Of a stretch of 64,000 nt of DNA, positions 10,680 through 23,316 are shown in pieces. The DNA lies in the NCBI GenBank assembly GCA_034008185.1, contig CM067082.1:88411684-88475683 (forward strand), given 5' to 3'. A program made the translations under genes and the position numbers. How positions within the stretch are numbered: the stretch's first letter is position 1; every line of letters starts with the position of its first letter. The notes under the pieces were generated by a model, which ran no database searches, was not told the origin of the DNA, and worked only from the letters and a program-made list of their open reading frames with translations. The DNA comes from Gorsachius magnificus. Its lineage: Eukaryota; Chordata; Aves; Pelecaniformes; Ardeidae.

Positions 10680-12382
10680 CTGTACAAGCAAGAACAAAAG
10701 AGCAGGAGATCAATATCTGCCTACAAAAGGGCTTAAATATTGCTGCACTTGTCAGTCCCTAAGCATGCAGCTTGCCAAAAGGCATTAATGTACTATTAAG
10801 GGACGAGCACAAGCTCTGACTTGAATTATATTTCCCTTTTGAATGAAGCAGTTTAGAAAAAAATGCATAATTTTTAATGTGATTGTGTAAATATATAATT
10901 ATTTAAACATGTCCTGGTTTTGGCTGGGATAGAGTTAATTTTCTTCACAGAAGCTAGCATAGTGCTGTGCTTTGGATTCAGTACTACAAGAATGTTGATA
11001 ACACGCTGATGTTTTTAGTTGTTGCCAAGCAGTGCTCAGACTGCTCAAGGACTTTTTGAGCTTCTCCTGCTCGGCCAGGTGCATAACAAGCTGGGAGTAC
11101 AGCACAGCTAGGACCCAAACTGTCCAAAGAGCTATTCCATACCATATAACGTCATGCTCGGGGGGGGTTGGTGGGTCGGTCGGTCGCTCGGGTACTGATC
11201 GCTGCTCGGGACGGGCTGGGCATCGGTCGGCGGGTGGTGAGCAATTGCATTGTGCATCATTCGTTTTGTATATTCTGTATATTTTGTTATCATTCTCATT
11301 ATTACTATTATTATTATTTTCTCTTATTAAACTGTCTTTATCTCAGCCCTCGGCTCTAACCTTTTTTCCCTTTCCCGATTCTCTCCCCCATCCCACTGAG
11401 GGAGGGGGGGAGCGAGCGAGCGGCTGCGTGGTGCTTAGTTGCCAGCCGGGTTAAACCACGACAAAATATAATTTAAGAAATAAAAACTTTGACAAAGGGT
11501 TTTCTAATTGTTCTGGTTTTTTATCAAAGATACAATTTTGTGGGGTTGTGTGGTGGTTTTTTTTTTTTTTTAAAGGTGCTGCCATTTATACTTTCTTGGC
11601 AGTGAACAGATTTTGCTGGCAGCTTCTTTTTAAATAATCCAAATCTGACGCTCAACACAATGGAATATACTCTCCTCTAGAGATGAGACACTTTATCAGA
11701 GCTCAGGGTATGTCCCAGGAGAGTTAAAGACCGTTAGTTAAAACAGAAAGGGGGAAAACACCTTGTTGATGGGGAAAGGTATTTAACTTGCCTTTTCCTT
11801 TCCATAACACAGACAAATTTTGAGGGTTGGGGAAAATTATGTAAGTTAGCCAGTCTTTCTGCCCTTGAGCTCTACCGTTATCTGGAAAGTAAGTCTCACG
11901 TGGGGAATGACAGAGGGTTCATACATGGAATTGCTGTGATGCAAAAATAAGGGTTGAAACTAGAGATGAGCCAAGCCAGCAAAATGTCTCTGCAGTTTTT
12001 CAGAGTTTAGGGTTGGGCTTAAATCCATTTGCAGCCACAGCCCAACAAGTGCTACAATTTAGATGATTGATTTTTTTTTTGTTCCACATTCTTAAATGAT
12101 TTGTATTCTCTGTTTTAATAGTGAGGCAACACTGTTCTGATCACGGATCTTAATATATAGCTTTTCAAAATACTCCTTGTCATGCTTTCTACAGCAAGGA
12201 TGAATCTGCATTGAATCAGAAGGTAACATTTCTTGTTTGCTACAGCTTTTAGACAACTTGATTGAACCCTCATGTTAAAGATGTCCTCAATATCATCCTT
12301 ATAACTGCCATGAACACTGAAGTGTTGCGCGGAGGGAAGGACTACCATGGATTCTGGGGGCTGAGCCCCTGCTGTCACTCAC
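10680..12382 (-). other. ELOVL2: ELOVL2 intron 4
   Basis: The intron is bounded by GTGAGT and TTGTACAG. It is occupied in its 3' part by a solo LTR in antisense orientation (10910-11463). The rest is unremarkable apart from a T-run near 11557-11571. Confidence 0.9.
10910..11463 (+). mobile_element. Solo LTR, avian endogenous retrovirus
   Basis: The 554-bp element runs from TGTCCTGGTTTTGGCTGGGA to GGTTAAACCACGACA, with TG and CA ends. Flanks of aaaca and aaata are a near-perfect 5-bp target duplication. It includes an ATT-rich tract (11297-11318), ATTAAACTGTC near the poly(A) region and the usual CTCTCCCCCATCCCA block. There is no internal retroviral sequence beside it. It lies antisense in ELOVL2 intron 4. 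Confidence 0.88.
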
Positions 12383-12460
12383 CCGGATGTCGGCCTCCCC
12401 TGCGCTGTGGAGGTTCTGGCACTGCAAGTTGTAGCCTCCTTCCCATGTGGCAAGGATAAG
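12383..12460 (-). CDS. ELOVL2: ELOVL2 exon 4
   Basis: The exon is 78 bp, 26 codons, phase 0 at both ends. It encodes [20 protein letters not shown] then GEADIR, an ELOVL2-specific luminal loop (human [26 protein letters not shown]). The acceptor is CTTGTTCCAG and the donor CGG|GTGAGT. It lies between exons 3 and 5 on the strand and in the frame that both require. Confidence 0.96.
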
Positions 12461-15400
12461 CTGGAACAAGAAAACGCAGCAATTACGCTCATGAACAGAC
12501 GTAGCGGTTCGCTTTTACCCCTGCAGTTATCCTGTGTTTATTGAAAAATGCAGCATGGAAGCACGGTAGGTTCCTACTCCTTCCATGAACTGATGCTCCT
12601 AAACCAGACAACTTGCTAATATCTTTCTGCTCTGAAACGGAAAAGGCATCAGGTTGTGTTGGAGACGTACCCTGAAACGGCATTCCTCTTACATCTCTCT
12701 AGCTTTAGAGCCTTCAAGGCACCCATTAAAATCTCTCATTACTTAGTGCAGTGATCCCTACTCCAAAGCTCATGCTTGAATATTGTATCTCTGTCCTGAA
12801 GCAGTGTGAACAGAGCTTAACATGGCTACTTGTGCAAAACCATCCTTGAGAAAAATTCCCTGATGCCAAGCATGCAAGCAAACAGAAGGCAAATCCAAAG
12901 TAGTGCAATGGGAGAAATATTTCCTAACGCCATACACATGCGTTTTTACTACCTCCTGCATTTAACAGTGTAGGATAAGAGGATAGCGGGCATAGTGCTG
13001 GAGATGTGAGTAGACACACAACCAATTTCTTAGATTTAGTGCGTGTTGTACTGGGAAGCAGGCAAAGCAATGGAATGTCAGGCTACCACTCTGTGGTGGA
13101 GAAGAAGGTTTCTAGCAAGCCATATAGTGGCTTTTGATGTGGAATATTTTTATGGTAATGACCACCTGAAGCATTCAGCAGCCCTTTTGGAAATGGGAGT
13201 GTCATCTGTTGTCTAAAAATGCTCTGTAGTGTCTGTTGATTTTAAAAGGTCTTGATTATTCTTGAATGTGTGAAAAGTGGGGTTTGGGGCCACACTGAGC
13301 AATTCGTGTTCTGGGGTCTGTCTCCTTCTCTACGGGGGATGCAGTGGGAGAAATACATTGCAGTGTTATGCCGTAAGCAGAATTGCAAGATGCTGTGTGA
13401 AGTGGGCTGCTTTCAACTCTGGCACTACATTCACAGAGAAGGTGTGCATCAGCATCGGTACAGGCTTTCCCCCCCACTTCAGACTGAAAAGTAGTCTCCT
13501 GAGTTGAACGTGTGACAGTCTATACCAAAGTGAAGCAGAGAGATTCTCAGTGATCAAACAATTAATTCCTAGAGTAAATACATAAAGAATAATAATAAAA
13601 AAAATATTATCTGAAGAATTAGCAAATAGCCCAGAACACTTATTATAAACTCACATTATAAAGCAATAAAACCTGGAGAGCCAGGGTCTTCTATTATTTT
13701 TTGTCTGAATTGCAGTTCTGTGATTGTCCCTGTAATTCCAGCATAGCTGGTGTATGTGGCCAAAATAACCCACAGAGATTGCAGAGAAATATGAAAAGAC
13801 AATAAATGAGTGTTTTGCAGATAAGTGGTATATAACAACCGAAACAAAACCACTTCTTTTTGGAACAGCCCGTGTTTCTGTGGACTCGCCTACAGCGTGT
13901 GCCAGAGGTCACCACACCAAACAGGATGGGACCAGAGTCTAAAACCTGGGGAAACAACAAAAACCCAGCTAGAGATCCTCACACAAATGCTCAACGTGGC
14001 TGAGATCGCAACTTGTCTTACCAAGCTGGCTTCTGCTTGCGTGCTGTGCCTGCAGGCCCGCAGGGCTGGGACATGCGGGCTCCTCTCCTTTCCCTGCTGT
14101 GGCCAGTAGGTGGGAAGGAGAGGCATGGATCACACCTCCCCAACCACCTTAACATGCAGAGGTGCTGAAGAGAAGAACTCCTTGAGAAAAGCAAATTTTG
14201 CCACTTGATTTCCCTATTATCTTTCAAAAAGCAGCTGAGTGGAAAAGGGCTCACATCTGTTCTCTGAGTAGGAGTCGAAGGGCAGGCAGGTCCCCAGCTA
14301 TCCCTCCTGTGGCATGTCCTTGGTCCCCAGATCTGTGCCAAAGCTGTAGCTGGCAATGGGTAGCAGCTTCCTGAGGGATGGGGAGAGTTTACTGCATGGT
14401 TGCTTTTCTGGGTAGCTCACCTGAGTGCTTTTGTGCACCCTCCTGCCTTGGATTCTCTCTCCAAAGGAGCGGTGACTGAGTGATCCCCAAACTGAGACTT
14501 TTAGAACAGGCAGGTACAGCACCATTGACATGCTGTTGTTGAAGATTTGCTCTCAGCTCTGTCTTGTTACTTGAGAAATGCTGAAGAAAATGGAATTGTC
14601 ATCTTGTTCTTGGTTGGGACCAGTATGGTCAAACAGTGGTGGAATACCAGGGGCTCCTCTGGAGGCAGCATCCTGGATGCCAGCAGGCTGCAGTGGTGAC
14701 ACCTGGGAGCTTTGGTAAGGCATGGCCGCAAGCACAAGCATTAACAGCTCTGCCAGAAACCTCTGCTGCTAGTGCTGCTAATAGGAACAGGAAGTAAGTG
14801 ATATTGCCTCTTGCTATTTTATTTTTCTCAGTCAATTATAATGAAAACTTCATTGGCTTTGTAGGTGGGAAGTGGTGACAGCGCAACCATCTCTAGTGCT
14901 TGTGACTGCAGGGAGTGGAAATCATGACCCACAAAACCTCAAAGCCCTAAAAACAAATGAAGGAGAAGAGGCGACTGCGTTTCTGTTCTTATGCAAGGCA
15001 ATGTCATGGACCAGGGAGGACCCTTTCTCCTGATTTTACTGAGGAACTATAAATTGCCATTGCAAATACACTTAATTGCTTTGTTAAGGTAAGAGATAAA
15101 GTTTGCGTTTTGTTGTACTCACGCTTTACCTGATGTTTTGTAACTTAGCTCTGTGATACCATGTGCCTATAAAATTTTTTAATCTAAAGCTTTTAAACAA
15201 TTTTACCTTATGAGATATGCAATTTTAAACATTTTTTTCCAAGATTAATTAAAACAGTTTTACCTGATTGATTCTATTGCATTCTATATCTGTACATTGA
15301 TACCTTTCCTATGCTTGAATCAGTCAAATTTGTTCATTTCTCTTTGAACGTATCTTTGGGAATCTGCTTTTTTCAGGTTCCAATTACAAAACCACTTTAC

Positions 15401-15489
15401 TCTTTCAACGACTTTTTCTCTTCCTTTAACAACTAACTTATTTTTTTGCTTTGCTGAAGATACCTAACCTCATCACATTTTCTGCTACA

Positions 15490-15668
15490 GTAGCCTGGAA
15501 GAGGCTTCTTGGAGAGGTGGTCGATGCCCCAAGCCTATCAGTGTTTAAGAGGCATTTGGAAAATGCCCTTAACAACATGCCTTAACTTTTGGTCAGCCCT
15601 GAATTGGTCAGGCAGTTGGACTGGATGATCAATGTAGGTCCCTTCTAGCTGAAATAGTCTATCTGGTA
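15490..15668 (+). mobile_element. CR1 LINE 3' fragment
   Basis: Plus-strand CR1-type sequence with the TTTAAGAGGCATTTGG, GGTCAGGCAGTTGGACTGGA and GTAGGTCCCTTCTAGCTGAA segments. The tail is degenerate. Confidence 0.85.
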
Positions 15669-18308
15669 TATTGTCTGTCACAGTTCAGAAGGGGAAGCCA
15701 AAAACTAATAATGGAATTAATATTCAAATCATTGAAATTCCGCTTAACAGTTCAGAGCTGGGAGGGTGACTACTAGTGTACCTTCTTGTGGAAAAAAGGG
15801 AGCAAGAAGCCTCTTGACATCATGTGTATGATATTTTACTGGGTTTTCTCTGGGATTCCAGCCCTCAAGCCAATTAGAACAACCTGATCTGACTACTGCT
15901 CTCGAGCAATGGTGGTCTTGCTAAACCTTGCTAGTAAGGAGACTAATCTGCCTATGCAGTGGAAAAAAAGAGTCTAACTTGCAGTGCTGTCAATCACCTA
16001 TTTCCCTTGGCCATAGGAGGAGATTTTTGTTAGTCCTTGTGAATGCTAGCTCCTCCCTGGATCTATAGACTTGGACAAAACAGTCCTAAATAAAAGCAGT
16101 TATCTGCTGGCCACATCCCAAGGAAAAGGACTCTAAGCAAATGCTCAGGACAGTGTCTCAGGAAGGAGAGAGGAATGACTTTGTTTTCTTTGCAATTTTT
16201 ATTTTAAGTGAATTTTAGAATTAAATGCCTCAGAAGATTATCAGTGTCTAAAAACAGGGGGCAGATATTCATCATCTCACTTGACTTCCCTTTTTTAGTT
16301 TTTAAAGGGAGAAATCAGCTCTTTGACTGTAATGTGGCTCAGTTCCACAAGCACGCAACATCTGAATTGTCTTCCTGTCCCCAGGAGGCTGGGGTGAAGG
16401 TATGGTGCAACACTCCTGGGGCCACTGCACTTTTATATAATAAGTAAGTGAATAGAGGAAGGTACTGCTAATCATCCCTGATTTATCATTAAATCAGTCC
16501 TAAACAATACCTAGGAAGCTTTCAGGAAGGTTTTTTGGCTAGGATGTTCAATTGTAAAATCATCTGTGAACAGTATTTGCTGAAGAATCTCTCTCTATCT
16601 AGGTTGCCTATTTTGAGATGAGCCTCCAAGAATCGTGGTATAACCCCAGATTTTAGATGGATAGTTGAGATGCAGAACAGCCTGCGTTTCCAGATGGCTG
16701 CTCTTGTGTCTTGAAAATCTTAAATGAGCTATAGTCTGGCCAGACCATAAACCCCACAGGGAAGCAGTGTGGGCTAGATTGTTCAGCCCAGGGCTGGGGG
16801 ATTCCAGGAGCCCCGTCCCAGCCCTGCCACCTGGTCAGTGTCTTGGTTTCCCCAAATGTAACAACTTGGTAGCAGTGTTGTGCCAAACAAGAAATAGATG
16901 CTGAATAGGAAATAACCCACGAGATTTTTCACAGTTAAAATATTTTGTTGTCCCTCTTTATGATGCAGTCGAGATATTTTTCATGGGAACAGAGATGTAA
17001 AGAGCACGCTTTGGGCTACTCCATGGTGAGGGTCTCCATCTCTCCGTGGGTCTAGTTAAAGGTCCAATAAATACATGTATGGCGTGTCCCCCAAAAGACT
17101 GGCTAATTCTGTAACACACTGACTGGGGTTTGCTATCCTGACTTGCAGTATGTAGAGCTGGACTCCATGTTGGATCTCTCATCCTGGTAGTGCATCCTAA
17201 CTAGAAGGATACTGGTTATTCCAGAGCGGAGGAAGTAAGTGGTCCCATGCTTTCTTTTTATTTTGAGGTCACAAACTTCATATCACAGTGACAAAGGTAA
17301 AATCCCCTTCCCAAATGAAGTTTTGATACATGTCAGAATTTTTTTTTGTCAACAAAAACTCTTTCAAATGTAAACCCTTGTTGTTGAGAAACTCCCAGCC
17401 AGTTCCATTTAATGCCCCTTAAGTAAATGGGAGACTTCTAGAAGGGTTAGTGAACTAATGACTTAAAAGTGTCTTGAACTTAGTTATGAACGATAATTCC
17501 TCTGCTTGTTGCTGTTGCCTGGGATAGTGGAATAGGCTAAAAGAAATCCCTCCTAGGCTTATTTTCCATGAATCTTTGATTACATCTCTTATTCTGAACA
17601 GCTCCTGTATGTTACTTTGTGGTACCAGTGATGGTATCAGAAGCTTTGCATGTGTGAAAAACCTCATCATATGAGTTTTTACTCTTGATTTCCAATAAAG
17701 TTCTACTAAATTCTACTTGAGTATGCAGGTGAGATCCAGAGTGCTGCCTTTTTGATGAACAGACTAAGTGTTCTACCTAAATACAGAGCTCAGAAAGGTC
17801 AGTAGGAAAGACACAGAGAACTCGGAGGATGAAAACTGAGAAGTGAGGACAACACATCCAGGTAGAATAACTGCAAGCAAGGACAGCAAAGTCATCTCCT
17901 CAGCTCTCTGAACAAATTATTTAAGATAGAACAACACCTGGGAATTTAACTCTATTCAGACAAAGTTCTTACTTTCTCAGAAAAGCTGTTTGCTTTTATC
18001 CTTACATTTCACTGCTTTACACTGCACTCTCAGTGGCCTTTTGCTATCTAGTTGTTTTTTTTTTTCTCACACTTCTCCCTTCCTCTAAATGATCTCTTTC
18101 ATTTTCTCACTTTGTTTTTTTTCCTCTTGCTCCCCTAAGGTTAAGACAGTCTTTCTGTCCTAATTAAAGAACTACTTCAAAGGAAGCCTTTACCTCAGGC
18201 ACCAGTCCTTATGGGTCTAGAATAATTCCTTACTTCTCTGCTAAATTTACTTTTGCTAACTTCTGAACAATTAGTGAAGGTGTAAACAATCTTCTATTAC
18301 AATCTCTC

Positions 18309-18325
18309 AAAAAAAAAAAAAAAAA
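18309..18325 (+). repeat. A homopolymer
   Basis: A run of 17 A in ELOVL2 intron 3, with no recognisable retroposon body upstream. Confidence 0.9.
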
Positions 18326-21300
18326 TTATGTTGAAGTTGGATTTCTATAGCAAAATTCCAGGACAGTTCAAATCAGCTAGGATCTATGTCTTTTTGCATT
18401 TCATCATCACCTGCACTGTTAAAACTTTACTTAGACCTGCTACTCAAGCTCTATCTTTTTAACACTTGCACAGTTAGGAAGCAAATCTTTCTGATGTCAG
18501 CCATTATAATGATGGAATAAAACAGAGTTTCAGTGCTCCTTCTATTTTTGGTTTGTTCCTTTCATTTTGCCCACTGTTATCCCAACTCCAGGCATTATAC
18601 TGGGTTTTCTAGCAATTTGTGAGATGTAATCCCAGTTGCATGTGTAGGGCTAAAAACAGTGGCTGGTGGCCCTGATCATGCCAGCACTGTGCTGCTGACC
18701 TTTCCCTGCTATCAGAGGATACAGAGAAGGCAATTCTGGTACTCCTGGGAATCCTCACATTGTCCTGGCACCTATGGATCTGCAAGTCATGACTGTAATT
18801 TAGAAACTGGACTTACTGTGGGGTGAAATTTCAGCTCCTAGAAACGGGTAAAGTGTATTTACTCTTTGGTTTTGGTTTGGTTTTTTTTTTTTCTAGGTAT
18901 ATTCTGTAAGACTTTTTCCTGGCTTCACTAGAAAGGTTGATACACTGGGCTTGCAATACTTACGCTGTTCTGCTCTTTCCTCTTTACTCTGAATCGAGGG
19001 GTCCTCGCAGGCAAGTCCTGCTTCCTCACATGGATGTGGTTGCTTGCTTACAAATCCTATGGATTCGCAATAAGTCTGCGAAGCTACCTGGGGATACAGG
19101 CAGCTTGAGACATCACGCCACCCCTATGCTAATGAAACATATCTCTAGATCCCCTTTTTAATCTGACCCAGATGGTGCCAGTGTCCTGGTTTTCTCAGTG
19201 CCTGATCAAAGGACTTGGGTGAGAGCCTGATGACTATCTGAGATTTAATTTAAATAGGGCAGAGGTGATATTTACTGTTGGGGAAAGCAGCCTAAGACCA
19301 TGGTACAGATTGTGTCTTTTCCTATTAATGAGAGTATCCTCATCTGAGTAATTTCACAATTCGGAGATCAGCATTGGTTCTCCTTTGTTTCCAATTTTAA
19401 TTTATCTTTGGAGTTGTGGCAGTTTTATCCCGCGGTGAACTTCAAAACCTTATCTTGGCCTCTGGCGCCTCAGACTGCATCCCTGGAGTGTGGTTTGTGA
19501 GTTGACTTGCACATGAAATAATTTTAAAATATGTAAAGACCTGATTGCTTTTCACAGTAAGCTGGTTTTCTGCTCAGAGTTGGTACTTTTGGGATCTTAG
19601 GCAGAGATCTGTGTAGAGGAAAGGCATTTTTTTCTTCAGTGAAATTGCTAAAAGTTTTTATTTTTATTAAAACAAAAAGGTGGAGGTGGTTTTTCTTCAT
19701 GCAGATTTTTGGTAATGCTACTAGAAATTGTTGGATCAATAGACGTGGTCTGGGTCTATCAACACTTAACGGTACAGCAGAGTGCACAACCAATAACAAA
19801 CCTCCGATGCAAGTTTCTCTTGTAGCAGCAAGGGTAGGGGGAATTGCCTTCTGCCCCCTCGGCAGCGCACCTGCAGCCTGCCTAATTTAAGCACAGGACT
19901 TGTGTCTAGGCTTCAGGTACTTGAAAAAGCCATGCTCCAAACCTGAGTGCCCCACTTCTCCATTATATTCCATGGGGAGAGGTAAGTGCCTCTGATGACT
20001 TCAAGAAAATCCACTTGCCTAACTCAGAAGTCTAAATTAAGGTCTAATAAACTGCCCTTCTGGGAGGCCTTCAAAGGCACCTAACTCGTTCTTGACACAA
20101 AGTTTTTGAGACACCTCTGTAGGATGAGAGCAGCTGGGCAGAGCTGTTTTTCTGTAGATCTTTTCCTTTGGGGACAGTAGGGGTATCTGACCTTATGCTA
20201 ATGGAACATCTTAGAGTTGTCCTTGAGCTGTTCCTCCAAGTACTTTAGGGATTGGTTGACCTTAAAGCTCATGGAGCTAAAATCGGCTCCCAGGTACTTC
20301 ATGCCCATGGTGCAGTGCATGGAGCTCTGGCTCCAAGGAAGAATCTGCCCTTGGAGATTTAAAAACAGCCTTTTTATTATGACTCCTTGCTACAATCTTT
20401 GTTGTCTTGCCTTGGGGTTGTACAGATCAACTGTAGTTGAGGGGCAGCTAAACTAGGTCAGGAGATGAAGGTGTGGAGATGAAGAATTGCAGCACAGGTC
20501 CCCCCCATCAGCTGGTTTACCATGTTTCTCATTAAAGCCATCATGTGGGACAGGCTGCATTTGGAGAGACATCCTTTCTTTTGAATGAGAGATTTTTCTT
20601 TTGAATGCCTAAGAAGCACCCACTCCATTTTGCAGCTATCACAAGAAAAGGTGTGTGGCACCTTATAAACAACACAAAGAAGAGATAAGAACAACAATGC
20701 CAATAACTGTGGGGTTTTTTTGGTGGTTTATCTCTATTATAGAGCTTATTATTTTGTGATTTAACTCTGTTACAGAGACCGGAGGGGTTCAGGTGCAGTG
20801 GGAGGATGGAGGAATAAGACAACTGTTACAGGTGTCTCTAACTAGGAATTAATCCTGAATCATACTCGCTGGAGGGATCACCTGTGTTTACATAAGAAGC
20901 CACTGTGAAGATAGCTCTAAATATAGGTAACAAAGAACAAGGGCCAGAGAAAAGCTTCGGAAACAAGACATTTTGAAATGTTGAGTCACCATGACTTTAT
21001 TCAGTACCGAAGATGGTTTCTGCTCTCCCATTTGCCTGGTTCCCTTCAGCAGGGGTGTGCAAGCTACCCCAGGCAGGTCTGCAAGCCTTAACTTCCATTC
21101 TGCTCTTTCACAGGAGAAGCTGTGATAGGAACCAGGTAAGTAGACTACGAAAAAATACAGAGCTGCTGGTATGGAAGAGCATTTTATACAGTGTAAAACC
21201 AGCCTGGCTGGCAGTCCAGAGCTAAGAGTGAAATCTGCATCAAAACAGCTGGTAGCACAGATCAGACATGATGTCCCTTGGGTCCCCGAAAAAATGCAGA

Positions 21301-23128
21301 ATGTGGAGCTACGAGCCACTGCCAGCCATGCCCAGCTGCAGTTTGGGGGACATGAATTGGCAGCCTCTAGCTACAGAATCAAGGTCTAAAGGGACTAATC
21401 TGAGGACTAACACAACTCAGCGATTGTCTGCAGCAAAGCTAGCCTCAGGAAGGACAGGGCAGCGGGGCTGCTGAACAGGAGCTGGCTCAACACAATTCCT
21501 ACAAAGATGTGAAGGTGGCAAAACCCAAGTTTGCTTCATTGATGTAAGCAAGACCTGCTAAAATTCTCTTTGTTCATTCATGTACTTGTGGCAGGCCAAA
21601 TCAGCCTGCGAGGGGAAGGGAGCAGCATTTTTATTTTCTATTCAGTTAATCCTTTTTGCTGAGTCTTGCTACTGAAGACAGCTAACTGTATACCTTCAAG
21701 CAAAACGGGGATTTAAACATCAAAGTGCTAATTTAAATTTTGGAGGACAATCAGTATGGAGTTGTCGAACCTTCCAGCAATGGTGTGGGTTTCCCCTTTG
21801 CTCTGGGCCTGATCCTGCGCTCTTGGACACCCGCAGCAACCACTGAGGCCAGCTGGAGCTCTGACCAGGACGAAGCTCCATGTAGCACAGTCGGTCCTTT
21901 GCACAAAGGCACAAACCCAAACTGCTGTTCAGCCTTTTGACCAGGCCAGTCACCTGGTGTTTAGCTCAAATTAATTTAAAACTTGAAATCTTTGGGGTCC
22001 TGTTTGGCTTCTGCAAATTTTCTTGTCTGGCTGACAGAACAGTTGGTCCTTGGTTTTCCTGTGGAAACTGCTGTGGTGGCCGGGAGCCCAGGGAGCAAGA
22101 AATGCTGTGAGGCTGTGCAGGTGAGGCAGCAACATCAGCTCACACCTCCCCTGGGCGCGCCATGAAATCAAGCACATCCTTCAGCCAGGGCTTCTTGTGC
22201 CCAGGGTCATTTTTTAAGCCAAGTCAGAAAATGTTCTGTGGTTTTTACCTTTTGGTCTTTGTTTTTAGGGCCCCAAGTGATGGACGTTAACACTTCAATA
22301 TTAAAAGTACCTCAGTTATCACAAGGCTGAGAATGGGGAGCTCCTAAATAATATCAAAATAGTGACTCTCGGCTTCTGCTCCCCACTGGGGACGTGAAAA
22401 CACATGTGTTTGCTGAGGAACACTGAGTCCTCTGCTGTTGCAAAATTGTCAGACGCATTCAAACCTCTCTTCTGGTTCTGAATGGATCCTGATTTCTGTG
22501 AGCATGTTCGTTCCTGATAAGTGCTTGGGAAATAATCCGTGTGACCATATTCTGCCTCCAAGTCTCACAGCACTTGCTTTTGGCTGAAGTAGCAGGTTTT
22601 TAGCATCTGTCTCTTACTGTCTCACTGTATGAGGAAAGCTTCTTGGTTAGGAGAGCAGAAAAATAACATTGAATTGCCAATACCATGAATAAATCGGTAC
22701 TTGCTCTCCCCTATAATTCTGTTCACATTTAAATGCGGGCATTTGTACACAGAAATATCATTCCACAGACAGACTTACGAATAAAACCCAATCCATGGGC
22801 ATACCCGTGGGTGCTGAAGAATGAGGTATAGCATGTTTAAACTGAGTGACTGCTGCAGAATCAAATTCAGTGCTTGCGGACATCGTCTTGGTAGCAGCCA
22901 GGTGTGGACTGTAGCTCAGGAGGGACAGCTAAAACACATCGAGATCTAAGCTGAGAAGGTATGGTACAACTCACTGTCCAGTTGCTAAGGGGCTTTTTTT
23001 GCTCTTAAATTTACTTTGCTGTTGATGTTGAATTCCCTAGCAAAACCATCTGTCACTAAGAAGATATTTCTGCTAAAAATTGTATATCGCTCACCTTCCT
23101 CAGCCGCACTGCATGGAGGAACACTTAC

Positions 23129-23316
23129 CTCTATCAGCATGTACAAGGAGAGCAGTGTGATCCCAAGGTTATATACAATGAGGTGAGCCCTGAGCGAGAA
23201 AGGAGGCCTCTCCTTCATGAACTTGTTGCCCAGCCATATGCAGAGTAGGTATGCTCCAGTAAGGAAAAATGTGGGAAGGTAAGAGTCCAAAAGGAACCAT
23301 CCTCTAACCCTGGTAT
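23129..23316 (-). CDS. ELOVL2: ELOVL2 exon 3
   Basis: The exon is 188 bp. It completes the Asp codon split with exon 2 (G|AT) and encodes [20 protein letters not shown], then [20 protein letters not shown], then [20 protein letters not shown], ending LIE. These are the first two membrane helices and the intervening loop. The acceptor is TTTTCTTTTCAG and the donor GAG|GTAAGT. Longer open translations past the donor are intron readthrough. Confidence 0.97.

Larger units (their letters stand above)
12461..23128 (-). other. ELOVL2: ELOVL2 intron 3
   Basis: The intron is about 10.7 kb, bounded by GTAAGT and GTTCCAG. It contains one CR1 3' end (about 15490-15668) and a 17-base A-run at 18309-18325. 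I saw no exons in either orientation; the open frames of 60-140 codons lack similarity I can recognise and splice-site support. Confidence 0.88.

Noticed and set aside
16780..16870. Old SINE (MIR-like) resemblance around CCCTGCCACCTGGTCAGTGT
   Set aside because: Too degenerate to support by eye, with no tail or box sequences.
19180..19215. GTGTCCTGGTTTTCTCAG resembling an LTR start
   Set aside because: Similarity ends after about 12 bases, unlike the true LTR starts elsewhere in the window.
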